In this document: in pieces, positions 1 to 5,220 of the stretch
Position numbering within the stretch: the first letter of the stretch is position 1
Layout of the letters: each line of letters opens with the position of its first letter
Assembly: GCA_023458355.1 (NCBI GenBank)
Contig: JAEWZS010000223.1
Location: forward strand, 1-5,220
From: Bacillota bacterium
Lineage (GTDB): Bacteria > Bacillota > Clostridia > Christensenellales > CAG-138
Length of the DNA: 5,220 nt
Direction of reading: 5' to 3'
Notes under the pieces: model-generated
What the model saw: the letters and a program-made list of their open reading frames with translations, nothing else
What the model was told of the DNA's origin: nothing
Databases searched by the model: none
Program-made: the position numbers and the translations under genes

Positions 1-24
1 CTCTACAAGTGCCGTAATTTTCAT
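1..24 (-). CDS. Start of a leftward gene, possibly MBL-fold metallohydrolase (partial)
   Basis: Only the first eight codons are present, reading MKITALVE, before the window ends. The start is supported by an AGAGGG ribosome binding site six bases upstream and by its position ten bases after the stop of the hydrolase gene, which suggests one operon. The opening MKITxLVE resembles the N-terminus of many MBL-fold metallohydrolases of the kind annotated as dihydropterin ribofuranosyl-aminobenzene phosphate synthase-like. Eight residues are too few for a real assignment, so that function is a guess. The existence of the gene start is better supported than its identity. Confidence 0.5.
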
Positions 25-30
25 GCTGAT

Positions 31-36
31 CCCTCT
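31..36 (-). promoter_or_regulatory. Ribosome binding site of the partial leftward gene
   Basis: On the minus strand AGAGGG lies six bases before the ATG at 24-22 and overlaps the TAG stop (37-35) of the preceding hydrolase gene. A Shine-Dalgarno sequence across the upstream stop codon fits translational coupling of the two genes. Confidence 0.55.
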
Positions 37-1114
37 ACTTTACGGAAAAGTTGAATGCATTTTCAAAGTTGCGCTCGAAGTAATAACAGATGTTCGAGGT
101 GTTTTGCCCGTACACAACGGACCATTGCGTTGCCCATTCCCCTGTCTGTGCGACATTATTAAGGGCATCTCTTATTTGATCTACCGTCAGCGAGCCGTTG
201 TTTTGCTCATAAACGGATACTAAGTATTCATAACGCTGTTTTGCGCTTTCCCCACCGGCAGATGTATCTCCAATCGCCATATTGAAGTTTGTCACAAAAT
301 TCGTGTTGACAACTTCAATACCTTCCCTCGTAAACTCAACGGAAACCGATGCGCCGGAAGCGTCCGAAATCGCAAGATGATGGCTGATGCCGCCCGAGGC
401 ATGTATATCATAGAGCGTTAATAGTTCCACCGCTTCATCCACATCTGCTGCTTTATTTAACACAAGCCTAATCGCCGTTGTGACGGTCAAATCCGGCTTG
501 TTCGTATCGACAACCGGCATCCCTCCCTCGTTTACTTGAAGGTCGGCAACGCAAAGCCCGGCTTCATTTACTCCGTCCATTGGTACATACAGAGCCGCAA
601 TGGCAAGCATTTTATTGGCGAAATCCTCCGGAACAACATCGGGGGAGTTTGTGATATTCTGAAAATCGCAGGTGGAAACGGATGCATATCCATCGTTAGG
701 AATGCATTTAACGATAATCGGGACAGACCCCGTCCAATCGAAATTTCGCCCCCAAACATGTGATCCGTCAGGTGCGGTTGCGGAAATGGTGCTGCACGCG
801 GGTCCGTTTTCTTGAACATCTACCGAATAAAATCCCTTGGAAATACATTTTGTAAGAAAAGCTCCCACTTCATCATCCGAAGATGCTCCTCCGGATTTGA
901 GAAAATCCTCAAAATGATAATCGCCGTTTACTTCCATGTAGTAGACCGGCTTATCGTCTACTGCTTTCTCGATTGAGTTTATGATACGAAGCTCTTCAGA
1001 AAAAGCAATAAATGCAAAACCAACGATAAGAAGTAATAACCCCGCAAGTATAAGCAGGATAGTTCTCCCGAATCGCTTTGTGCGGGACTTTTCCCCGTTT
1101 TTCAAACTCTTCAC
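35..1114 (-). CDS. Membrane-anchored linear amide C-N hydrolase (choloylglycine hydrolase / acid-amidase superfamily)
   Basis: The 359-residue product has a Lys/Arg-rich N-terminus (1-17), one hydrophobic segment (about 18-38) and then a long domain, so it is probably a signal-anchor protein with its catalytic part outside the cell. The Ntn-hydrolase signature is clear: C107 in PACSTIS is followed 16 and 19 residues later by R123 and D126 of GRNFDW, the same spacing as C2, R18 and D21 of bile salt hydrolases. N183 in DGVNEAGL, N276 in VTNFN and R294 in SAKQRY are plausible equivalents of the remaining active-site residues. Members of this superfamily cleave non-peptide C-N amide bonds, such as bile salts, penicillin V and N-acyl lipids; the substrate here is unknown. 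The nucleophile is internal, so chain cleavage before C107, as in acid ceramidase and NAAA, would be needed to free it. The reading starts at GTG (1114-1112). A TTG three codons later (1105-1103) is an alternative because GGGGTGA sits five bases before it; no convincing Shine-Dalgarno sequence precedes the GTG. Confidence 0.88.
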   Translation of the reverse strand: MKSLKNGEKSRTKRFGRTILLILAGLLLLIVGFAFIAFSEELRIINSIEKAVDDKPVYYMEVNGDYHFEDFLKSGGASSDDEVGAFLTKCISKGFYSVDVQENGPACSTISATAPDGSHVWGRNFDWTGSVPIIVKCIPNDGYASVSTCDFQNITNSPDVVPEDFANKMLAIAALYVPMDGVNEAGLCVADLQVNEGGMPVVDTNKPDLTVTTAIRLVLNKAADVDEAVELLTLYDIHASGGISHHLAISDASGASVSVEFTREGIEVVNTNFVTNFNMAIGDTSAGGESAKQRYEYLVSVYEQNNGSLTVDQIRDALNNVAQTGEWATQWSVVYGQNTSNICYYFERNFENAFNFSVK

Positions 1115-1221
1115 CCCATAATAGATATGTTACATTTATCCGCTGCTACTTTACCACAAAAGATATCAGAAAGATATGTATTTGCTTCAGTTCCCGCTCC
1201 ATTCTACCGAAAAGGTATGTG

Positions 1222-1227
1222 TATAGT
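1222..1227 (+). promoter_or_regulatory. Candidate -10 box for the rightward operon
   Basis: TATAGT matches the TATAAT consensus at five of six positions. It would place a transcription start near 1234, about 25 bases before the rfbF start, which is a sensible leader length. No good -35 hexamer is visible 16-18 bases upstream, and the TG before it is not at the exact extended -10 spacing. This is therefore only a candidate. Confidence 0.25.
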
Positions 1228-1246
1228 TTTATTCTTGGAGTGCGAA

Positions 1247-1253
1247 AGAGGGA
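1247..1253 (+). promoter_or_regulatory. Ribosome binding site deciding the rfbF start
   Basis: AGAGGGA ends five bases before the ATG at 1259. It selects this start over the in-frame ATG codons further upstream (1127 and 1217), which lack such a site and would add residues absent from the family. Confidence 0.7.
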
Positions 1254-1258
1254 CGCTG

Positions 1259-2041
1259 ATGAAGGTAGTTATTTTAGCGGGCGGGCTCGGAACGAGAATT
1301 TCCGAGGAGTCCCATCTCAAGCCAAAACCTATGATCGAGATAGGAAATGCACCCATTTTATGGCACATCTTAAAGTATTACTCGCATTTCGGTTTTCAGG
1401 AGTTCGTCATATGCTGCGGATATAAAGGCTATGTAATAAAAGAGTATTTTGCCGATTATTACCTGCACCGTTCCGACATAACGTTTGACTTTTCCGATGA
1501 AAACAAAATGATTGTACATAACAATGTTGCCGAGCCTTGGAAGGTCACGATTGTGGATACCGGTTTAAACACCCAGACCGGCGGTCGTATCAAGCGCATC
1601 CGCCCCTATGTCGGGGACGAGCCTTTTATGCTTACTTACGGAGATGGTGTGAGTAACGTAGATCTTCATGCGCTTTTACGTCAGCATCGATCATCCGATA
1701 TGGTGGTAACGCTTACGGCGGTACAGCCGGTCGGGCGTTTTGGCGTGCTGGAACTGGATGAGCAAAAAAACTGTGTGGTCGGGTTTCGCGAGAAAGCCAA
1801 AGAGGATAATCATTGGATCAATGCGGGCTTTATGGTGATGGAACCCGCCATATTCGATTATCTCGATGGGGACAAGTGCGTTTTAGAGCGTCGCCCTCTC
1901 GAGCAGCTCAGTGCCGACATGCGGCTTGGTGTATACCGTCACGAAGGTTTCTGGCAATGCATGGACACGCAGCGTGATAAGGGCTTACTGGACAATTTAT
2001 GGGAAGCCGGAAAAGCCGAATGGAAAGTGTGGGAAGATTGA
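1259..2041 (+). CDS. rfbF: Glucose-1-phosphate cytidylyltransferase
   Basis: The product is predicted to convert glucose 1-phosphate and CTP into CDP-glucose and diphosphate in the cytoplasm, the first committed step towards CDP-linked deoxysugars. At 260 residues it matches the usual length of about 257. The nucleotidyltransferase signature GGLGTR (8-13) is followed by the PKPM motif (22-25, Lys23) that contacts the sugar phosphate. Further family features are TYGDG (126-130, metal-binding Asp129), DTG-to-TGGR (100-110), NAGF (188-191), the FWQCMDT block (231-237) and the LWEAGKAEWKVW ending typical of RfbF. The start is the ATG beginning MKVVILAGG, chosen from the ribosome binding site and family alignment. 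The gene overlaps the next one by a single base in TGATG, so translation is probably coupled. The normal partner rfbG does not appear in the window. Substrate specificity for CTP is inferred from overall family resemblance, since dTTP- and UTP-using relatives share the first motif. Confidence 0.93.
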   Translation: MKVVILAGGLGTRISEESHLKPKPMIEIGNAPILWHILKYYSHFGFQEFVICCGYKGYVIKEYFADYYLHRSDITFDFSDENKMIVHNNVAEPWKVTIVDTGLNTQTGGRIKRIRPYVGDEPFMLTYGDGVSNVDLHALLRQHRSSDMVVTLTAVQPVGRFGVLELDEQKNCVVGFREKAKEDNHWINAGFMVMEPAIFDYLDGDKCVLERRPLEQLSADMRLGVYRHEGFWQCMDTQRDKGLLDNLWEAGKAEWKVWED

Positions 2042-2940
2042 TGATTTCCGTTATTATGCTGACCTATAACCGCGAAAAGCTTATAGGGCGTATGATAGAA
2101 TGCATACTCGCTCAGACATATCGCGATTTTGAGTTTATCATCGTTAACAACGGTTCCACCGACTTAAGCGGGGAGGTAGCCGAGCAGTATGCAGCTAAGG
2201 ATTCCCGCATCCGTGTAATCCACCGTACGCGAGGCAGCATCGGTGCCGGGCGCAACACAGGGCTTGATGTAGCAATTGGTGACTATATTGCCTTCATTGA
2301 TGACGACGACACCTGCGAACCGGATTTTTTGGAGTTCTTATGGAGGCTTGCTACGGATAACCATGCGGATGTGGCCATTTGCGGAGCCGCCGACAAGGTG
2401 TTTGATGAAAAGTGCATCATGACCGCTGAGGAAGCGTTAGTAGAGCTGATGTGGCGCAAACGGTACAACATGGGATTCCCCACCAAACTGTTTTCGAGGC
2501 ACTTAGGGCGGCGGATTCGTTTTCCTGAGAATGATCGCTACGATGATATTTCGCAAATGCACCGTCTGCTTGCAGATGCACAGTGTGTTGCTTATCACGG
2601 GTTATCAAAATATACGGTCAACCGTCACGAAAGTAACAACTCCGCATGGACAACAAACCATAGCCTAATTACCCCCGAGATCCTTGGTGAATACTTGCGA
2701 GCTTACCGCGAGCGTACCGTTTGGCTGAGCGGGCTTTTCCCGGAAAGTAAAGCGGTATGGCAGTATTTTGAGTGGTCGTTTATGATCAGTATGGTGGAAA
2801 AGATAACGCGACTAAAACTATCCGGGTGTGACAAAGAGCTTATTACATTGAAACACGAACTGAACATGCACCGCGATGTATTTTTAAGTTGTCCGTATAT
2901 ATTGGATTTTGAAAAGGACTGGATAGCAAAATATGCGTAG
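2041..2940 (+). CDS. Family 2 glycosyltransferase (GT-A fold)
   Basis: The 299-residue product is an inverting glycosyltransferase that should move a sugar from a nucleotide donor onto a growing surface glycan or lipid-linked intermediate. The N-terminal GT-A domain (about 1-115) starts with ISVIMLTYNR (2-11). It has NNGSTD (36-41) for nucleotide binding, GAGRNTGL (68-75) and the acidic run DDDD (87-90), which serves as the metal-binding DxD. YDDI (177-180) lies where the catalytic-base acidic pair of this family usually sits. No membrane-spanning segment is evident, so it probably acts on the cytoplasmic face of the membrane. The start at 2041 shares its A with the rfbF stop. A longer open frame reaches back to 1999 inside rfbF, but the family begins at MISVIM. 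Donor and acceptor cannot be read from sequence. CDP-linked sugars are not assured as donor merely because rfbF is adjacent. Confidence 0.9.
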   Translation: MISVIMLTYNREKLIGRMIECILAQTYRDFEFIIVNNGSTDLSGEVAEQYAAKDSRIRVIHRTRGSIGAGRNTGLDVAIGDYIAFIDDDDTCEPDFLEFLWRLATDNHADVAICGAADKVFDEKCIMTAEEALVELMWRKRYNMGFPTKLFSRHLGRRIRFPENDRYDDISQMHRLLADAQCVAYHGLSKYTVNRHESNNSAWTTNHSLITPEILGEYLRAYRERTVWLSGLFPESKAVWQYFEWSFMISMVEKITRLKLSGCDKELITLKHELNMHRDVFLSCPYILDFEKDWIAKYA

Positions 2941-3754
2941 GGTCGCAGAAGAATTACTACTAAAAGCAAACGGCAGGAAAATAGCTGTTATTGGTGCTGG
3001 AACTTTTACAGCTGTCAATATGCGTCTAATTACTGAGCTTGGCGTTGAAATCAGCTTTTTTGTGGATGCGGATTATGACAATCGTAAATTTTTCGAGTAT
3101 CAGACCGGATATAAAGTATTGCCCTATCATGTGCTTGATCGCACCAAACATTATGCTTTTGTGTTTCAAATAACCGATCGTGTAATCCTTTCTATGGTTT
3201 CCGCTTTAGAGAAAATCGGATTCGGTCATGAGGATTATTCCTTATGGACAGAGCTTTCCGACCGCGAATTAATTTGCGGGAATATGACCGTTGGCAAAAG
3301 GGTCAGTTCGTATGATGCCATTTTAGGATGGATTCCTCTCGTAAAATCTATTGGACATTATTCGTCAATCAACCGTACAGCACAGGTAGTGGCAGATCAT
3401 AGCATTCATCAACTTACGATAGCGTCTTGCCTAAGTCTTGCGCCTACAGCGCAGGCAAACCGTTTAACAATTGGTCATGACGTTTGGATCGGGGCAAATG
3501 CAGTCATTAACGCCTCGCGCGTGAAAAGTATAGGAAACGGTGCGATTATAGGCACCGGAGCAGTCGTACTTCAAGATGTTCCACCCTATACGATTGTTGT
3601 AGGAGTGCCCGGTCGTGTGAAGAAATATCGATTCACAAGGGATCAAATCGATATACTGGAGCGCGTGAAGTGGTGGAACTGGGATAAAGATCAGATAAAC
3701 GCAAACGCGGATTGCTTTGCAGATATCAACGTGTTTTTTGATAGATTCCGATGA
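2933..3754 (+). CDS. Two-domain O-acyltransferase (PglD-like N-terminal domain plus left-handed beta-helix)
   Basis: The 273-residue product is likely an O- or N-acetyltransferase that decorates a sugar or glycan using acetyl-CoA. Residues about 15-105 resemble the nucleotide-sugar-binding Rossmann-like domain of PglD/NeuD proteins: IAVIGAGTFT (17-26), then a strand ending in FFVDADYDN (42-50) and a GYKVLP segment (59-64). Residues about 113-230 form a hexapeptide-repeat left-handed beta-helix of the CatB/Vat (xenobiotic acetyltransferase) type. SIGHYSSIN (139-147) is followed by ADHSIHQ with His156 as the candidate catalytic base, then IGHDVWIGANAVI (180-192), IGNGAIIGTGAVV (200-212) and the VGVPGRVKK ending of the helix (223-231). 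The C-terminal WWNWD (247-251) is also typical of the family. The start overlaps the preceding gene by eight bases, with only a weak Shine-Dalgarno sequence, suggesting coupled translation. Context argues for glycan modification and against drug resistance. Confidence 0.83.
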   Translation: MRRVAEELLLKANGRKIAVIGAGTFTAVNMRLITELGVEISFFVDADYDNRKFFEYQTGYKVLPYHVLDRTKHYAFVFQITDRVILSMVSALEKIGFGHEDYSLWTELSDRELICGNMTVGKRVSSYDAILGWIPLVKSIGHYSSINRTAQVVADHSIHQLTIASCLSLAPTAQANRLTIGHDVWIGANAVINASRVKSIGNGAIIGTGAVVLQDVPPYTIVVGVPGRVKKYRFTRDQIDILERVKWWNWDKDQINANADCFADINVFFDRFR

Positions 3755-3775
3755 TGAGATAATGTCGTTATCGGA
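3747..3775 (+). other. Intercistronic RNA hairpin
   Basis: Bases 3747-3757 can pair with 3765-3775 as an uninterrupted 11-bp stem, with nine Watson-Crick pairs and two G-U pairs, around a seven-base loop (3758-3764). The stem includes the stop codon of the acyltransferase gene and ends 10 bases before the ribosome binding site of the radical SAM gene. Only a short TCTTT follows, so it is not a standard intrinsic terminator. It may limit read-through, stabilise mRNA ends or be fortuitous. Confidence 0.45.
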
Positions 3776-3785
3776 TCTTTAAAGA

Positions 3786-3792
3786 AAAGGAG
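3786..3792 (+). promoter_or_regulatory. Ribosome binding site of the radical SAM gene
   Basis: AAAGGAG lies seven bases before the ATG at 3800. Unlike the overlapping genes upstream, the radical SAM gene can therefore be translated independently. Confidence 0.8.
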
Positions 3793-3799
3793 TTCACAA

Positions 3800-4825
3800 A
3801 TGGCACAGATCAGCAAGATTTATAACAAGAATCGTGTTCCGCTTTGGAGCGTAATACCGTTGGATACCCCTTTTGTCATTGAAATCGAGCCTATCAGTTC
3901 ATGCAACATGAAATGCAAGTATTGTCTGCATTCGCTACCCAAAGATGAAATTTTGCGCAGCGGGCATGTTTTTCAATCGATGAGCGATGAACTTTTTGAT
4001 CTATTGCTTAAGCAAACAATGGAGTTCCCCAATCAGGTAAAGCAAGTTGGCTTTGCGGGAATGGGAGAACCATTGCTGCACAAAAGGCTTCCTTGGATGA
4101 TAGAGCAGTTTAAAAATATTGCGCGTATTCCGAGAATCACAATAACAACAAACGGTCTCGCCTTACATCATCAGCTCACAGATGATTTGATCAACGCCGG
4201 GCTTGATCATATTAAAATATCCGTCAACGGACTTTCGCAAGAAAGTTTTAAAGAAAACTGTGGCGTTAAAGTTGATTTTGAGCGGTATCTTGAGCAGATT
4301 GAATACCTGTACCACCATAAGGGCAGCGCTGAAGTCGCCTGTAAGACGATGGATACCTGTGTAGGGGAACACGAAAATGCTTTTTATGAGGCATTTAAAA
4401 ATATTTGCGATACGATGAGCATCGAAAAAACCGTTCGGGTGTTCCACGAGGTATCCTATGATCCTATTTTAGGAGAAAAAAACATTTTGAGCCGGTATGA
4501 CATGCGTGACAAAGCCGTTAGGATTTGTGCATCGCCGTTTTTCCGGTTTGCTGTTAAAGCTGACGGGCAGGTATCCGCCTGCAGGCTGTATAACGGTTTA
4601 ACACATGAAAGCTTCAATATTCAGCGCAAAAGTCTTGTCGAGATATGGAACAGTTCTGAACGCCGTGAAATGCTTCTCGGAGTATTAAAAGAAAAAACCG
4701 ATGGTCTAAATGCATACTGCAAAAATTGTACTCTGCGAGATGATTTTGCTTTTGAATCCGACTTATTGGACGACCATGCGAACGATTTGTATGAGAAGCT
4801 GGTCATCGCAGACAGGAGGCAATAA
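3800..4825 (+). CDS. Radical SAM protein with SPASM-like C-terminal cluster domain
   Basis: The 341-residue product should use a [4Fe-4S] cluster to split S-adenosylmethionine and start radical chemistry. The cluster motif CxxxCxxC is C35, C39 and C42, just after a beta strand (FVIEIEPISS). GMGEP (87-91) is the SAM-binding GGEP equivalent, and TITTNG (114-119) and IKISVNG (138-144) are later strands of the partial TIM barrel. A C-terminal region contains C243, C261, C307 and C310. The spacing of C243 (RICASPF), C261 (GQVSACR) and the CxxC resembles the reduced SPASM/twitch domain that holds an auxiliary Fe-S cluster. SPASM proteins modify peptides, and relatives such as BtrN act on sugars or cyclitols; the substrate here is not identifiable. 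No precursor-peptide gene is visible nearby. Its place between an acyltransferase and a pyruvyl transferase homologue suggests modification of a glycan or its precursor, which is an inference from context. Confidence 0.9.
   Translation: MAQISKIYNKNRVPLWSVIPLDTPFVIEIEPISSCNMKCKYCLHSLPKDEILRSGHVFQSMSDELFDLLLKQTMEFPNQVKQVGFAGMGEPLLHKRLPWMIEQFKNIARIPRITITTNGLALHHQLTDDLINAGLDHIKISVNGLSQESFKENCGVKVDFERYLEQIEYLYHHKGSAEVACKTMDTCVGEHENAFYEAFKNICDTMSIEKTVRVFHEVSYDPILGEKNILSRYDMRDKAVRICASPFFRFAVKADGQVSACRLYNGLTHESFNIQRKSLVEIWNSSERREMLLGVLKEKTDGLNAYCKNCTLRDDFAFESDLLDDHANDLYEKLVIADRRQ
4814..4819 (+). promoter_or_regulatory. Ribosome binding site of the pyruvyl transferase gene
   Basis: A perfect AGGAGG sits inside the last codons of the radical SAM gene, eight bases before the ATG at 4828. 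It fixes the start of the gene that runs off the right edge. Confidence 0.85.
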
Positions 4826-4827
4826 AT

Positions 4828-5220
4828 ATGGAGCGCAGATTTTTAATTTACGGGCACGGAGGCTGTTATAACCACGGCGGTGAGGCGCTGGCAAAGTGCG
4901 GAATACAGGTGTTGCGAGAACGCTATCCGGGCTGTTATATCATAGTATCTTCACACAATCCGGATAACGACGTTGAATTTCACTTGCCTGCGGATGAAAT
5001 TGTGGGACGGGACGAAACCTTTTTGCCGTTTGAGCGCAGTACAGATTACTCCATCCAAAATAACGACAAGATATATAGCTCCACAATAGAAAGAATCACA
5101 CCGGACACAGTTGCGATTCATCTGGGGGGCGACAACTATTGCTATACGAATTGGAAAAGGTATGCGAATATTCATTATCGCGTACTTGATAAAGGTGCAA
5201 AAAGCGTTCTGTGGAGCTGG
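4828..5220 (+). CDS. Polysaccharide pyruvyl transferase family protein (N-terminal part)
   Basis: The frame is open from the ATG at 4828 to the end of the window, giving 131 residues without a stop. The N-terminus reads LIYGHGGCYNHGGEAL (6-21), which matches the opening glycine-rich strand-loop of the CsaB/WcaK/AmsJ family. Members usually have N-x-G-[DCS]-E-A here; this protein has Gly at the variable place (NHGGEA, 15-20). HLGGDNYCY (98-106) corresponds to the second conserved glycine-rich motif. The family transfers pyruvate from phosphoenolpyruvate to sugars as a ketal, although many members in glycan loci are untested and some may do other chemistry. The gene begins two bases after the radical SAM stop codon, so the two are almost certainly co-transcribed. 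The C-terminal half, which carries the other conserved residues, is not in the window. Confidence 0.82.
   Translation, partial: MERRFLIYGHGGCYNHGGEALAKCGIQVLRERYPGCYIIVSSHNPDNDVEFHLPADEIVGRDETFLPFERSTDYSIQNNDKIYSSTIERITPDTVAIHLGGDNYCYTNWKRYANIHYRVLDKGAKSVLWSW

Larger units (their letters stand above)
1115..1258. other. Divergent intergenic region
   Basis: This gap of 144 bases separates the leftward hydrolase from the rightward glycan genes and must hold the promoters for both unless transcription enters from elsewhere. It is AT-rich and contains the octamer AGATATGT twice (1123-1130 and 1172-1179), with a related AGATAT at 1161-1166. No riboswitch, terminator or clear operator is recognisable. 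An open frame continues from 1127 into rfbF, but it has no ribosome binding site and no family similarity, so I treat this stretch as non-coding. Confidence 0.6.

Noticed and set aside
1123..1179. AGATATGT direct repeat as a regulator operator
   Set aside because: Two copies of an AT-rich octamer 49 bases apart are expected by chance in such a region, and neither copy is palindromic; noted only within the intergenic entry.
1127..1258. In-frame 44-codon extension upstream of rfbF
   Set aside because: It has no ribosome binding site at its ATG, no match to the family N-terminus, and the well-placed AGAGGGA supports the start at 1259.
1078..1425. Plus-strand open frame of 115 codons across the intergenic gap and rfbF
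   Set aside because: It overlaps both real genes, has no recognisable motifs, and is a shadow frame.
1999..2040. Longer N-terminus for the glycosyltransferase
   Set aside because: It lies inside rfbF and adds 14 charged residues before the normal family start MISVIMLTYN.
2283..2969. Several minus-strand open frames of 60-90 codons over the glycosyltransferase
   Set aside because: They lie antisense to a gene with clear catalytic motifs; their predicted peptides show no family features.
3747..3780. Intrinsic terminator after the acyltransferase gene
   Set aside because: The stem is only moderately GC-rich and is followed by TCTTTAAAG instead of a run of T, so termination is not supported.
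4163..4447. Minus-strand open frame of 94 codons inside the radical SAM gene
   Set aside because: It is antisense to a strongly supported gene and has no motifs of its own.
3800..4825. RiPP (modified peptide) biosynthesis locus
   Set aside because: Although the radical SAM protein has SPASM-like cysteines, no small precursor gene, exporter or protease is visible and all plus-strand neighbours are glycan enzymes.

Overview
The window looks like a stretch of a bacterial chromosome with moderate GC content and strong AGGAGG-type ribosome binding sites. It most likely comes from an anaerobic Firmicute of the Clostridia type. That placement is inferred from gene style and has not been tested by any search. 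No RNA genes, CRISPR arrays, insertion sequences or attachment sites are visible.

The left fifth (about 1-1114) is read leftward. It holds a membrane-anchored hydrolase of the choloylglycine hydrolase / acid-amidase (linear amide C-N hydrolase) superfamily. Immediately downstream are the first eight codons of a second leftward gene, cut by the window edge. These two genes are probably co-transcribed and have no evident link to the genes on the right.

A 144-base divergent intergenic gap (1115-1258) separates them from a rightward set of five tightly packed genes that runs off the right edge. In order these are: a glucose-1-phosphate cytidylyltransferase (rfbF), which makes CDP-glucose; a family 2 glycosyltransferase; a two-domain protein with a PglD-like nucleotide-binding N-terminus and a left-handed beta-helix O-acyltransferase C-terminus; a radical SAM protein with a Cys-rich C-terminal SPASM-like segment; and the N-terminal 131 residues of a polysaccharide pyruvyl transferase family protein. 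The first three overlap by 1 and 8 bases. The last two have their own strong ribosome binding sites, and an 11-bp hairpin lies before the radical SAM gene.

Together the rightward genes look like the beginning of a cell-surface glycan (capsule, exopolysaccharide or teichoic-acid-like polymer) locus: precursor activation, sugar transfer, then acyl and probably pyruvyl decoration. The least explained member is the radical SAM protein, whose substrate cannot be read from the sequence. The usual partner of rfbF, a CDP-glucose 4,6-dehydratase (rfbG), is not in the window.
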